A stretch of DNA of 64,000 nucleotides from Paludisphaera rhizosphaerae (lineage in GTDB: Bacteria; Planctomycetota; Planctomycetia; Isosphaerales; Isosphaeraceae): positions 148,100-212,099 of the forward strand of contig NZ_JAALCR010000015.1 in NCBI RefSeq assembly GCF_011065895.1. The letters run 5' to 3'. Position numbers and translations under genes: made by a program. The notes under the pieces are model-generated. The model ran no database searches, had not been told where the DNA came from, and saw only the letters and a program-made list of their open reading frames with translations. How positions within the stretch are numbered: position 1 is the first letter of the stretch; each line of letters opens with the position of its first letter. Below are positions 26,091-34,073 of the stretch, one piece after another.

Positions 26091-27785
26091 ATGCTCAGGT
26101 TCATCAAGCGGCTCGTCGGCCGCCCGATCGCGAACCGCGCCCGTCGCCTCGCCGGCGAATTCCTCCAGCAGACGGAGCAAGCCGGCAAGGTTCAGCGCGA
26201 CCTGCTCCTGTCGCGGATCGCGCGCAACGCCGACAGCGACTTCGGGCGCGACCACCACTTCGCCGAGATCCGCACCCCGGAAGACTTCCGCCGCCGCGTC
26301 CCCATCGGCGATTACAACCGCCACGAACCTTATATCGACCGCGTGCGAAACGGCGAGGTCTCGGCCCTCTTCGGTCCCGGGACCGAAGTGCTCATGTTCG
26401 CGATGACCTCGGGGACCACCAATCGTCCCAAGACGATCCCCGTCACCCGCGAAGCTCTTCAAGACTATCGCGAAGGCTGGCTCGTCTGGGGGATCCAGGC
26501 GTTCGACGCGCATCCCGACATGATCCAGGACGGGATGCGCCCAATCCTTCAGATCGCCAGCGATTGGCGTGAGAGCTACACGACCGCCGGCATCCCCTGC
26601 GGCGCGATCACCGGCCTCACGGCCTCGATGCAGAACCGGATGGTGCGGACGACCTACTGCATGCCCCCCTCGGGATCTCGGATCAAGGACGTCGAGTCGA
26701 AGTATTACGTCGCCCTCCGATACTCGATCTACAAGAACTTGGGGACGATCATCGCGGCCAACCCCAGCACCATCCTGAACATGGTCCGGCTCGGCGACCG
26801 CGAGCGCGAGACCCTCGTCCGCGACCTCTACAATGGGACGCTCGATCCCAAGTGGGCGGTCCCCGACGACGTCCGCCGCGAGATTCGCTTCCGGACGCGG
26901 ATTCGTCGCAAGGAGACAGCCCGACGACTGGAGTCGATCATCGCCGAGCACGGCCGACTCCTCCCGCGCGACTACTGGCCCAACCTGGAGTTCCTCTCCA
27001 ACTGGATGGGAGGAACGATGCGGGCCTATCTCAGGGGCTACCCTGAGTTCTTCGGCGAGAAGCCCGTGCGGGACGTCGGCCTGATCGCCTCCGAGGGCCG
27101 GATGACGATCCCAATCGAGGACGGGACGCCCGCCGGGGTGCTCGACATCCGCCACCACTACTTCGAGTTCATCCCCGAGGAAGAAGCGGAGAAGCCCGAC
27201 CCCCAGACCGTCGAGGCCGTCGATCTCGTCGAGGGGAAGAACTACTTCATCCTCCTGACGACGGCCGGCGGGCTCTATCGCTACAACATCTTCGACCTCG
27301 TTCGCTGTGTGGGGTTCCACGGCGAGGCGCCGGTCGTCGAGTTCCTGAACAAGGGGGCGCATTTCTCCAGCATGACTGGGGAAAAGCTATCCGAACATCA
27401 GGTCATCACGGCCGTCGAGACGGCCCAGCGGTCGGTCGGGCTTCGGCTGCGGTCGTACCTCCTGCTCCCCATCTGGGGCGATCCTCCTGCGTATGGGATC
27501 CTGGTGGAGAACTCCGACCTTCCCGACGACGAGCGAGCCGACAGGTTCGTCGCCGCGGTGGAGGATCAGCTCCGAACGCTTAACGTGGAGTATGCGGCCA
27601 AGCGAGACAGCCTCCGTCTCGGCCCTCTCCGCACGATCCGAATCCAGGACGGCGGCTGGGGCGAATTCCAGAAACGGCGGCTCGCCCGCAGCGGCGGAAC
27701 AGTCGAACAGTATAAGCAGCCGCACCTGATCCCCGACGTTGAGGCTATTCACGCCTTCCCGATCGTCGCGACGATCAATTCCTGA
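26091..27785 (+). CDS. GH3 auxin-responsive-promoter-family acyl-adenylating enzyme
   Basis: A 564-residue member of the GH3 superfamily, ANL-like enzymes that activate a carboxylate with ATP and often transfer it to an amino acid. Visible motifs: MTSGTTNRPKTIPVT (phosphate-binding loop), LIASEGRMTI (acyl-adenylate motif, residues about 330-340), YRYNIFDLVRCVGF (hinge region) and STMTGEKLSE-like SSMTGEKLSEHQV. It starts MLRFIKRLVGRPIANRARR, a basic helix. It is only 26 bases behind the hydrolase gene, so it belongs to the same unit and could activate the cluster's acyl product or a starter acid. The substrate is unknown. Bacterial GH3 proteins are mostly uncharacterised. Confidence 0.9.
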   Translation: MLRFIKRLVGRPIANRARRLAGEFLQQTEQAGKVQRDLLLSRIARNADSDFGRDHHFAEIRTPEDFRRRVPIGDYNRHEPYIDRVRNGEVSALFGPGTEVLMFAMTSGTTNRPKTIPVTREALQDYREGWLVWGIQAFDAHPDMIQDGMRPILQIASDWRESYTTAGIPCGAITGLTASMQNRMVRTTYCMPPSGSRIKDVESKYYVALRYSIYKNLGTIIAANPSTILNMVRLGDRERETLVRDLYNGTLDPKWAVPDDVRREIRFRTRIRRKETARRLESIIAEHGRLLPRDYWPNLEFLSNWMGGTMRAYLRGYPEFFGEKPVRDVGLIASEGRMTIPIEDGTPAGVLDIRHHYFEFIPEEEAEKPDPQTVEAVDLVEGKNYFILLTTAGGLYRYNIFDLVRCVGFHGEAPVVEFLNKGAHFSSMTGEKLSEHQVITAVETAQRSVGLRLRSYLLLPIWGDPPAYGILVENSDLPDDERADRFVAAVEDQLRTLNVEYAAKRDSLRLGPLRTIRIQDGGWGEFQKRRLARSGGTVEQYKQPHLIPDVEAIHAFPIVATINS

Positions 27786-27959
27786 TCGATCGGTGCGGTC
27801 CAGCCCGCGACGAACGCCAGCCCGGCTGTGCGTTCGCCTTGCCGGTTTGCGGCGGATGTGGTATGCGTGCGCGTGTGTTACGGATGATCCAGGCCAGGGC
27901 TCCAGGCCGCCGACCGGACGGACCGTCCGACGGAATCCCCACTGAAGGGGAGCGATGAC

Positions 27960-29354
27960 ATGAATCCGGCGAACAACGCCGCATCGAAGACCAGGTCCGC
28001 AGGGCTCGCCGCCCTGACGCTTGCCGCTGCTTTGAGCACCGCCGGCTGTGCGACGAGCGGCGGCGAACTCTGGCATTCAGGATCGAGTTCCCTCACAAAC
28101 CTGCTCTGGCCTCGCGAGCGAGCCGAGCCGGGTTACGACCTGTACGCCCAGAACATGGCCGGCTCGAAGGGCGTCAAGCAGGCCGAATCCGCGGCGCAGG
28201 CTGGCGCCGATCAGGAGAATCCTTCAAAGCCCGCGGCGACTCGCTCCGCGGCCGAGGTCGCGGCCGACGATCGTGGGGCGGGGGCCGCTTCGGCCTTTGC
28301 CGAATCCAAGCCGCGTGGGGTCAACGACGCCCGGGTTCGCGTCACGCTGGGACGTCCTGAAAGCGTTCCTGTCCTGAAGGACGCCGACGGCCGACCGGGC
28401 CCACTCATCGCTTCGACCGCGCCCGATATTCAGGGGCCGCTTGCGCAGGCGACTGATCCGGCCCCTGCGCCGGGCGCTGCTCAGCGACAGGGAGTTGCGG
28501 AAGCGAAGCCTGAACCTGCGCCGGCCCTAGCCGCCGCCGATTTGGCGCCTGAGCCGGCGCCTGCTCCCGCAGCACCTGCACTCGCTCAGGCCGAGCCGGC
28601 CGCCGAGACCCAGGCCGCCCCGCCCGAGGCGAACCTCAAGACGATCCTGGACGGCGCTCGCGAGCGTCTGGAGGGGATGTCGACCTATCAGGTCGCGATC
28701 ACGCGCGTCGAGCGCGTCGGCAGTCAGGTTCTGCCCGAGGAGAAGGCTCTGCTGAGCATCCGGCGAAATCCGAAGGCGGTCCGGCTGGAATGGCCGGAGG
28801 GGGCGAACAAGGGGCGCGAGGTCATCTACTCGGCCGCGATCAACGACAAGGTGATGCACGTCAACGTCGCCAATTCGGCGATCCCGATCCCTCGCATGAC
28901 GCTCCCCGTCGACAGCCCGCTCGCCATGCGGAACAGCCGCCACGCCATCACCGAGGCCGGCTTCGACACGATCTTCAACAACCTCTCCAAGCAGGTCGAC
29001 TCTCAGGGTCGCCCTACTGGCGCGGAGGGGAGGCTCACCTACAAGGGGCTCCAGCAACCGGAGGGGGGCGATCGGCCCTGCCATCTGATTCAGCGGATCA
29101 CTCCGGCCAAGGAAGTCTGGCGCGTCTATCTCGACGAGGACACTCTGATGCCGGTCGTCGTCACCGCCCATCAGGCTGACGGCGGTTTGCTGGAGTCGTA
29201 TCGGTACGAGAACCTCAAGGCTGATCCGACCGAGTTGGCCGCCGCCGAGGCGTTCGACCCCGACAAGCGTTGGGGACCTTCGCAGGGGCTTTTCTCGCGG
29301 ATCGCTCGGGCCGCCGCCGCGACCGCCGAACAACCCGCCGCAACGACCCGCTGA
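27960..29354 (+). CDS. DUF1571-family lipoprotein
   Basis: 464 residues, ATG behind AGGGGAG. A lipoprotein signal ends STAGC (Cys30). Then comes a long low-complexity stretch rich in Ala, Pro, Glu and Gln (about 45-215, with repeats such as EPAPAPAAPALAQAEP). The DUF1571 domain fills residues about 220-450 (NLKTILDGARERLEGMSTYQ, FIFNN-like TIFNNLSKQ, EVWRVYLDEDTLMP). DUF1571 proteins resemble the LolA/LolB-type lipid-carrier fold, so a periplasmic lipid-handling role is plausible but unproven. It follows the GH3 gene after 174 bases on the same strand. The linker would let the domain reach across the periplasm from its membrane anchor. Confidence 0.82.
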   Translation: MNPANNAASKTRSAGLAALTLAAALSTAGCATSGGELWHSGSSSLTNLLWPRERAEPGYDLYAQNMAGSKGVKQAESAAQAGADQENPSKPAATRSAAEVAADDRGAGAASAFAESKPRGVNDARVRVTLGRPESVPVLKDADGRPGPLIASTAPDIQGPLAQATDPAPAPGAAQRQGVAEAKPEPAPALAAADLAPEPAPAPAAPALAQAEPAAETQAAPPEANLKTILDGARERLEGMSTYQVAITRVERVGSQVLPEEKALLSIRRNPKAVRLEWPEGANKGREVIYSAAINDKVMHVNVANSAIPIPRMTLPVDSPLAMRNSRHAITEAGFDTIFNNLSKQVDSQGRPTGAEGRLTYKGLQQPEGGDRPCHLIQRITPAKEVWRVYLDEDTLMPVVVTAHQADGGLLESYRYENLKADPTELAAAEAFDPDKRWGPSQGLFSRIARAAAATAEQPAATTR

Positions 29355-29559
29355 CTGCCAAATCGGCCGGCAACGAGCCATTCAAAGACTTTCACCGGTC
29401 GCCGAACGTCGCTTTTTTGAGAATTCCAAAGGCTGACCTTGTAAGAAGTTGTCGTGATGGAGTCTGATATCGGAGGCGACGTCTCAGAGGCTGGCGCGAG
29501 ATTTGCTCTTGTTTGCCGGCCGACAGGATTCTCGGTGCGGATCAACGTGGATCGGGACT

Positions 29560-29952
29560 ATGCCGTCACCAGCAGTGCAGGACTATTCGATTCTCATCAC
29601 GGACGATGACGCCGGAGTGCGTGAAACGCTCCGCGACATCTTCGTCCCGCATGGGTATCGTACGTTCCTGGCGGAGAGCGGCGAGGAAGCCATCGACATC
29701 GTCCGGGTCCACCCCGTTCACGTCGCCCTTTTCGACATGCACCTGCCCCGGCTCTCCGGGCTGGAAACCCTCGCCGTCGTCCGCCAGATGCGCGGAGCGC
29801 TGCCGGCCATCCTGATTTCAGGCGCCTGCGACGAGAACCTGCTGCGTCGCGCCCTCTCCGAGCACGCCTTCTGCGTACTGGAAAAGCCCGTCAGCCGACA
29901 CGTCGTCGTCCACGTGGTCCATCGGGCTTTGCAAAAGTACTACCAGAACTGA
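29560..29952 (+). CDS. Stand-alone response regulator receiver protein
   Basis: 130 residues containing only a receiver domain: acidic pocket ITDDDAG (Asp15-17), phospho-acceptor Asp59 in VALFDMHLPRLSG, Ser in LISGA, and the conserved Lys in VLEKPVS. There is no output domain, so it acts by protein contact or in a phosphorelay (CheY/SpoF style). No histidine kinase gene lies nearby. ATG 29560 was chosen because domain homology starts at residue 9. The frame is open to 29503. It stands between the DUF1571 gene and the convergent NfeD gene, and no operon partner is evident. Confidence 0.88.
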   Translation: MPSPAVQDYSILITDDDAGVRETLRDIFVPHGYRTFLAESGEEAIDIVRVHPVHVALFDMHLPRLSGLETLAVVRQMRGALPAILISGACDENLLRRALSEHAFCVLEKPVSRHVVVHVVHRALQKYYQN

Positions 29953-29980
29953 CAGCCGACGGCCGTTTGACTCGGACGAC

Positions 29981-32215
29981 TCAGGACATTTCGTCGATGT
30001 CCACGTCGGGCTCGGTCCCTTCCCACTTCTTCACGATCACGCGGGAGCCCTGCACGTCGACGACCTCGACGAGGCTGTCAGGCTCGATGTAGAAGTTGTC
30101 GGCCGTCACGTCCAGGAGGAGTTTCCCGAAACGGGCCTTCCCTGTCGGCCGTAGCGGCGACGTGGTGCGGCCGGTCTCGCCGATCAGGTAGGCGAGTGAA
30201 TCGTAGCCTTCCATCGGCGGCTTCACGGTGGGATCGAGAGTCTCCCCTCCCGCGCCCGTCCAGGGTTCGGGTTTGAGGATCAGCTTGTTGAAGATCGGGA
30301 TCGCCGGGAAGTAGTGGGCCAGCACCACCGCGCCGACCGTTACTCCGATGAGGGCGACGATCAACTGGATGAGGGTTAAGCCCATCTCACGGTATTCGTA
30401 ATCCTGAGTCGGCCACGTAAAGGTGTGGCTGGCCATCACGATGCTGCCGAGCATCAAGACGATGCCCGACATGCCGAAGATCCCGAAGCCCGGAAGCACG
30501 AAGAGTTCCACAGCCAGCGAGATCAGTCCCAGCAGAAAGAGGATGATCTCAAGCTGATCCGCGGTGCCGCTGAGGTAGTGGCTCCAGAAGAACAGCAAGA
30601 AGGCCAGGGCTGAGACGATCGCCGGCAGACCGATCCCCGGCAGCTTCAACTCCACCACCATCATGAACAGGCCGACGAAGAGGAGCAGCCAGCTCACGTA
30701 AGGGTCGGTCAACAAGGTGACCAGGGAGTCGACCCAACCAGGGCCTTCCACGCGGATCGCAACCCCCTGGAGACCATAGAGGGTCTTCAATTCCTCGAAG
30801 TCCCGGACGACCTGATTGAATCCGTACGCCGAAGCCTCGGCTGCGTCGATGGTCAACGGACCGCCGGCGCGATTGCGGGGTTCCAGGTTGGTGAATCGAT
30901 TGGGATCGGCTTCCGCTTCGCGGAGCAGGACCAGTCGGCGGCCCTGGGTGTTTTGATCGGTCGCTTCGACGACCTCGGCTCGAGGGTCGATCATCGCTCG
31001 GGCGACGGCTTCCGAATGGCCCTTCTTCGCAGCCAGGAAAGCCGCCTTTTCGGCGAGGCCGGCGATCTGGACTTCGGTCAGATCCTCGAGTCGCCCTCGC
31101 GCCGTGATGAACTGGGCGACGTCGCCCATCCGGGCTCCCTCTTTGAAGACCACGTCGCGACAGGCGAGCGGCAGAAGCGCTGCTACGCCGAGCGCCCGTT
31201 CGTTGAGATAGGCCACGGTCTTCATGTCGTCGATGCCGGCGATCAGGTCGGCGACCGTGTCGGCCGTCTCCACCATTCCTCCCGGGCTGTCGATCTCGAA
31301 GAAGACGAGGTTCGACCTCTCGCGGCGGGCCTGGTCGAGTCGTCTCCCCAGGTAGGAGATCATCGCCGATTCGATGGGCCCCTCGATCTTGATCCAGACC
31401 GGGCGGACGTTCTGGCCGAGCGTCGGGTCGTCGACCGTGGACCCGCCCGCGATGTGGTAAAGAGCGGCGACCTCGGCGGGTGAGTGGGCGATTCGTTTGC
31501 AGAAGCCCTCCTCACGCGCCCGGTCGGCCGTCAGGACGCCTCGCCGTCCCCCTTCCCAGGCCGGGCGATCGTCGAGGGCCTGGTTCGACTTGAGGAACTC
31601 CGGCATATGCTCGGCCATGACGTAGCGGATGCCCTTGTCCGGCGTCCGGATAAGCCGGAGGTCGGCGTCACGGTCAAGCATTCCCAGGATCAGGTCGGGG
31701 TCGCGGGTCTTGCGAACGGCCAGGAATCGCACGGGCTCGCGCAGGGCCGGATCGAACGATTGGGTCTCGGGAGTGATCGGCCCCAGGCTGGCGTTCGGCC
31801 CCATGACGATCTCGGTGCAGGCCACCACCGGGAGGACCGCGAACCCGGTGATTGGGTCGGGTACGTAGGCGACCGTTGATTTCGCGCCGCCGAGTTCGCG
31901 GGAGATGTAGTTCGCCAGATCGTAGGCGGCGCCGAAGTCGGTCGTTCCCGGCGCGGATTCGCCTGGAAGGAACTGGAAGACGAGGATCGGGCTCTGTCCC
32001 TGGGCGTCAGCCGAGGTCTTTTTGACGAGACCTCGCGTCTTGGATTGGATCTTGGCGATCTGGTCGTGCGTGATCGGTTCGGTGATCGTGAAGAACTGAC
32101 CGGGAGTCACTTCGGCCCTGGCGGCGGGGGCCTCGGCCCGGCTCGCCGTCGGTATGAAGGAGGCCGCGGTCGAGACGAGCAAGACGGCGAGAGGGGCGAC
32201 GGCTGGTCGTATCAT
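29981..32215 (-). CDS. Long NfeD-type membrane protein with two ClpP-like domains
   Basis: About 744 residues. Signal peptide (1-27), then two ClpP/SppA-like periplasmic domains (about 60-225 and 275-430), a bundle of four to five membrane helices (about 515-650: VSWLLLFVGLFMMVVEL, IVSALAFLLFFWSHYL, IILFLLGLISLAVELFVL) and a C-terminal NfeD OB-fold (LIGETGRTTSPLRPTGKARF). In PH1510-type NfeD proteases the nucleophile lies in AASAGTYIA. Here the matching positions are Gly in both domains (ITGFAVLPVVAC and RALGVAALLPLAC), so proteolysis by the usual Ser/Lys dyad seems unlikely. ATG 32215 follows GGAGGGAG. The role is probably membrane-protein quality control or microdomain scaffolding, as inferred from the family. 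Confidence 0.87.
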   Translation of the reverse strand: MIRPAVAPLAVLLVSTAASFIPTASRAEAPAARAEVTPGQFFTITEPITHDQIAKIQSKTRGLVKKTSADAQGQSPILVFQFLPGESAPGTTDFGAAYDLANYISRELGGAKSTVAYVPDPITGFAVLPVVACTEIVMGPNASLGPITPETQSFDPALREPVRFLAVRKTRDPDLILGMLDRDADLRLIRTPDKGIRYVMAEHMPEFLKSNQALDDRPAWEGGRRGVLTADRAREEGFCKRIAHSPAEVAALYHIAGGSTVDDPTLGQNVRPVWIKIEGPIESAMISYLGRRLDQARRERSNLVFFEIDSPGGMVETADTVADLIAGIDDMKTVAYLNERALGVAALLPLACRDVVFKEGARMGDVAQFITARGRLEDLTEVQIAGLAEKAAFLAAKKGHSEAVARAMIDPRAEVVEATDQNTQGRRLVLLREAEADPNRFTNLEPRNRAGGPLTIDAAEASAYGFNQVVRDFEELKTLYGLQGVAIRVEGPGWVDSLVTLLTDPYVSWLLLFVGLFMMVVELKLPGIGLPAIVSALAFLLFFWSHYLSGTADQLEIILFLLGLISLAVELFVLPGFGIFGMSGIVLMLGSIVMASHTFTWPTQDYEYREMGLTLIQLIVALIGVTVGAVVLAHYFPAIPIFNKLILKPEPWTGAGGETLDPTVKPPMEGYDSLAYLIGETGRTTSPLRPTGKARFGKLLLDVTADNFYIEPDSLVEVVDVQGSRVIVKKWEGTEPDVDIDEMS

Positions 32216-32486
32216 CAGGGTCAGACTCCCTCCGCGGACACACGTCATGAACAGCCCTGGGCGGGATCCGAGCGTCCGTTCGGACGTTGTGGGCCGAACC
32301 CCAAGGGGGCCTCGGCGGACATCCCGAGAGGGCGACGTCGCGGATCGAGCCGGATGCGTCCCTGATCGCTACCGCGCTGATTATAGAGCCGGTTGAAATG
32401 ACCGTCAAACGAACGCCCGGCGCGCGAAAGAGCCCTCCGAGGGGAGGGCTCGATTGGATCTCGATTGTTTTGGGCGTCTGCTCGGG

Positions 32487-33464
32487 TCAACGCCGGGGGG
32501 CGGCGCCAGGAGTACGGGCCGCGCTGGCGGGGGCAGCGGCGGCCGGGCGGGCCGCCGGGTTGCCGGCTGGGGCGCCGGGCGGGCGGGTCCCCGGAGCGTT
32601 GCGGGGCCGGTTCTCACCCATCGGGTTGTGAACCACCTTCCAGCCCTTGGCGGCGAAAGCCGCCACGTTGGGAGTGAAGTTCTCGTCGTTGACCGCGACG
32701 TTAGGCTTCACGGGGTTCAGGCGGAAATTCTTCGTCCCCTTGCCGGTGGGGGCGTAGAGGATGATCTGGATCGGCAGGATGAAGGAACTGTCCAGCAAGA
32801 CGTACGACTTGCTGAAGCTCTCCCGGTCGACGTCGAGCTTGGGAATGATGCTCACCGCGTAGGAGTTCGCATCGGGCGCCTTGATCATCTCGATGGTATA
32901 GCGCTGCTTGGCTTCTTCGGCCTTCATGTTGAAGAGGAACGGCAGCGGGCCTTCCTCGATCGCCTTGGCGGCCTGATCTTTCTCGAGCGGGTAGACGAAG
33001 ATCTGGCCGGTGTCGCTCTTGAACTGCACCACCTCGTTCCCGGTGCAGACGATCCGCTCGTCGTCGATGCTGTCCCAGGAGCCGTCGGCCTTCTTGGCCG
33101 GCTTCTTGCCCGCGTCCTGCTTGATCTTCTTGAAGTTGATGAAGGCCAGGTTGGGGTTCTTGAAGATGGCCCGACCCTCGTAGTACTCAATCTCGTCGAA
33201 CTCGGGGATGTCGTCGCGGCGGAAGATCGAGACGTCCAGGGTTTTGAGCTTGGAGCTTTGCTCCTCCCACTTCCGCAGCAAGGTCTCGACGTCGATGTTC
33301 GGCGCCGCGGGGGCGGCTTGATCCTGAGCGGCTTGTGCTGGGGCGGCGCCCTGTTGGCGAGCGCCGGCGGCGGGCCTCGCCGCCTGGCCGAACGCAAGGG
33401 TCCCAGCCATCGTCCAGGCCGCTAGCAGCCCGCTCGTCCCGATCATTACTCCTCGTCGATCCAT
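32487..33464 (-). CDS. TIGR03009-family secreted planctomycete protein
   Basis: 325 residues starting at ATG 33464 with GGGAGGAA 5 bases upstream. A Tat-like or Sec signal (MDRRGVMIGTSGLLAAW, ending near LAFGQA) precedes an Ala/Gln-rich linker (about 25-55). The globular domain follows: ETLLRKWEEQSSKLKTLDVS, FKNPNLAFINFKKIK, IVCTGNEVVQFKSDTGQIFVYPL, KLDVDRESFSKSYVLLDSS and ILPIQIILYAPTGKGTKNF. The pattern resembles LolA-like outer-membrane lipoprotein sorting folds used by this planctomycete family. The tail is Pro/Ala-rich with Arg. The function is unknown. It lies 271 bases upstream of the NfeD gene on the same strand. Confidence 0.82.
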   Translation of the reverse strand: MDRRGVMIGTSGLLAAWTMAGTLAFGQAARPAAGARQQGAAPAQAAQDQAAPAAPNIDVETLLRKWEEQSSKLKTLDVSIFRRDDIPEFDEIEYYEGRAIFKNPNLAFINFKKIKQDAGKKPAKKADGSWDSIDDERIVCTGNEVVQFKSDTGQIFVYPLEKDQAAKAIEEGPLPFLFNMKAEEAKQRYTIEMIKAPDANSYAVSIIPKLDVDRESFSKSYVLLDSSFILPIQIILYAPTGKGTKNFRLNPVKPNVAVNDENFTPNVAAFAAKGWKVVHNPMGENRPRNAPGTRPPGAPAGNPAARPAAAAPASAARTPGAAPRR

Positions 33465-33727
33465 GACTTCCTCCCCGTCCTGAGCCAGGCGCCGTTCCGA
33501 GTGTTTCCGGGTTCTCCTGAACCTGGGGAAGCGGCCTCTCGGCGCGCGGCCCCCCGACACTTGAGGTCTAATTACCAAAGGACCGGATTTCCCACCAGAT
33601 CAGCCGCCGATCTCCTCACCCTCCTCTGTCGGGCCGAGTGTCGTCTTTTCGATCAGTCCGCCCGCGGAAAGAGCGTGGATCGCCGATTCTTGCGGACTCG
33701 GGGCTGGAACGGTCACATCGCAACTCC

Positions 33728-33755
33728 TTGTAAAACAGAGAATTTGGTCGATATT
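33728..33755 (+). promoter_or_regulatory. Sigma-70-like promoter candidate
   Basis: TTGTAA (33728-33733) and GATATT (33750-33755) are separated by 16 bases in an unusually AT-rich stretch. It could drive the small ORF at 33870 and the AmmeMemoRadiSam B gene downstream. Confidence 0.4.
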
Positions 33756-33869
33756 ACGGTTTGGCGCGAACCTTGCATGAGATCCGTTCGTCTGTCGAGG
33801 CTGCCGATCCCACGAACCGAGCCGGCCCCGTTTCTGGAGGCCGATCTCCGAACGAGGAAGGAGTGCGAC

Positions 33870-33962
33870 ATGCGACCTGGACCCATTCAAGAGATGGCCC
33901 CTCCGACCTGGCCCCTTCCGCTGATCGCCAGCGAGCCGCGAGGGCCGCGGCAGGCCGCGTGA
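33870..33962 (+). CDS. Possible 30-residue small protein
   Basis: ATG 33870 is preceded by GAGGAAGGAG with about 7 bases of spacing, the strongest ribosome site in this intergenic region, and the frame runs 30 codons to a stop at 33960-33962. The product (starting MRPGPIQEMAPPTWPLPLIA) is Pro-rich without membrane segment or known motif. It lies downstream of a promoter-like pair and 111 bases before the next gene. It may be a true small protein, a leader peptide for the following gene, or chance. Confidence 0.35.
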   Translation: MRPGPIQEMAPPTWPLPLIASEPRGPRQAA

Positions 33963-34073
33963 GGCGGGCTAAGACAGGCCGACCGACTTGACGCAAACGG
34001 TCTTCGCGCCAAAGATCTCGTAGTCGTGCTAGGCGTACACCTCCCCCGCCCACGTCACGAGATTCGGTGATCC

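Larger units (their letters stand above)
33465..34073. other. 609-base intergenic region with a promoter candidate and a possible small ORF
   Basis: It lies between the divergent TIGR03009 and AmmeMemoRadiSam B genes. Most open frames here (33501-33962 and others) do not look coding. The two elements I can point to are listed separately: a promoter-like pair at 33728-33755 and a 30-codon frame with a strong ribosome site at 33870. The rest shows nothing I can interpret. Confidence 0.4.

Noticed and set aside
33501..33962. 153-codon plus-strand frame in the 33.5-34.1 kb gap as a full gene
   Set aside because: The upstream two thirds have no ribosome site and non-coding-like composition. Only the last 30 codons have a strong start signal and are listed.
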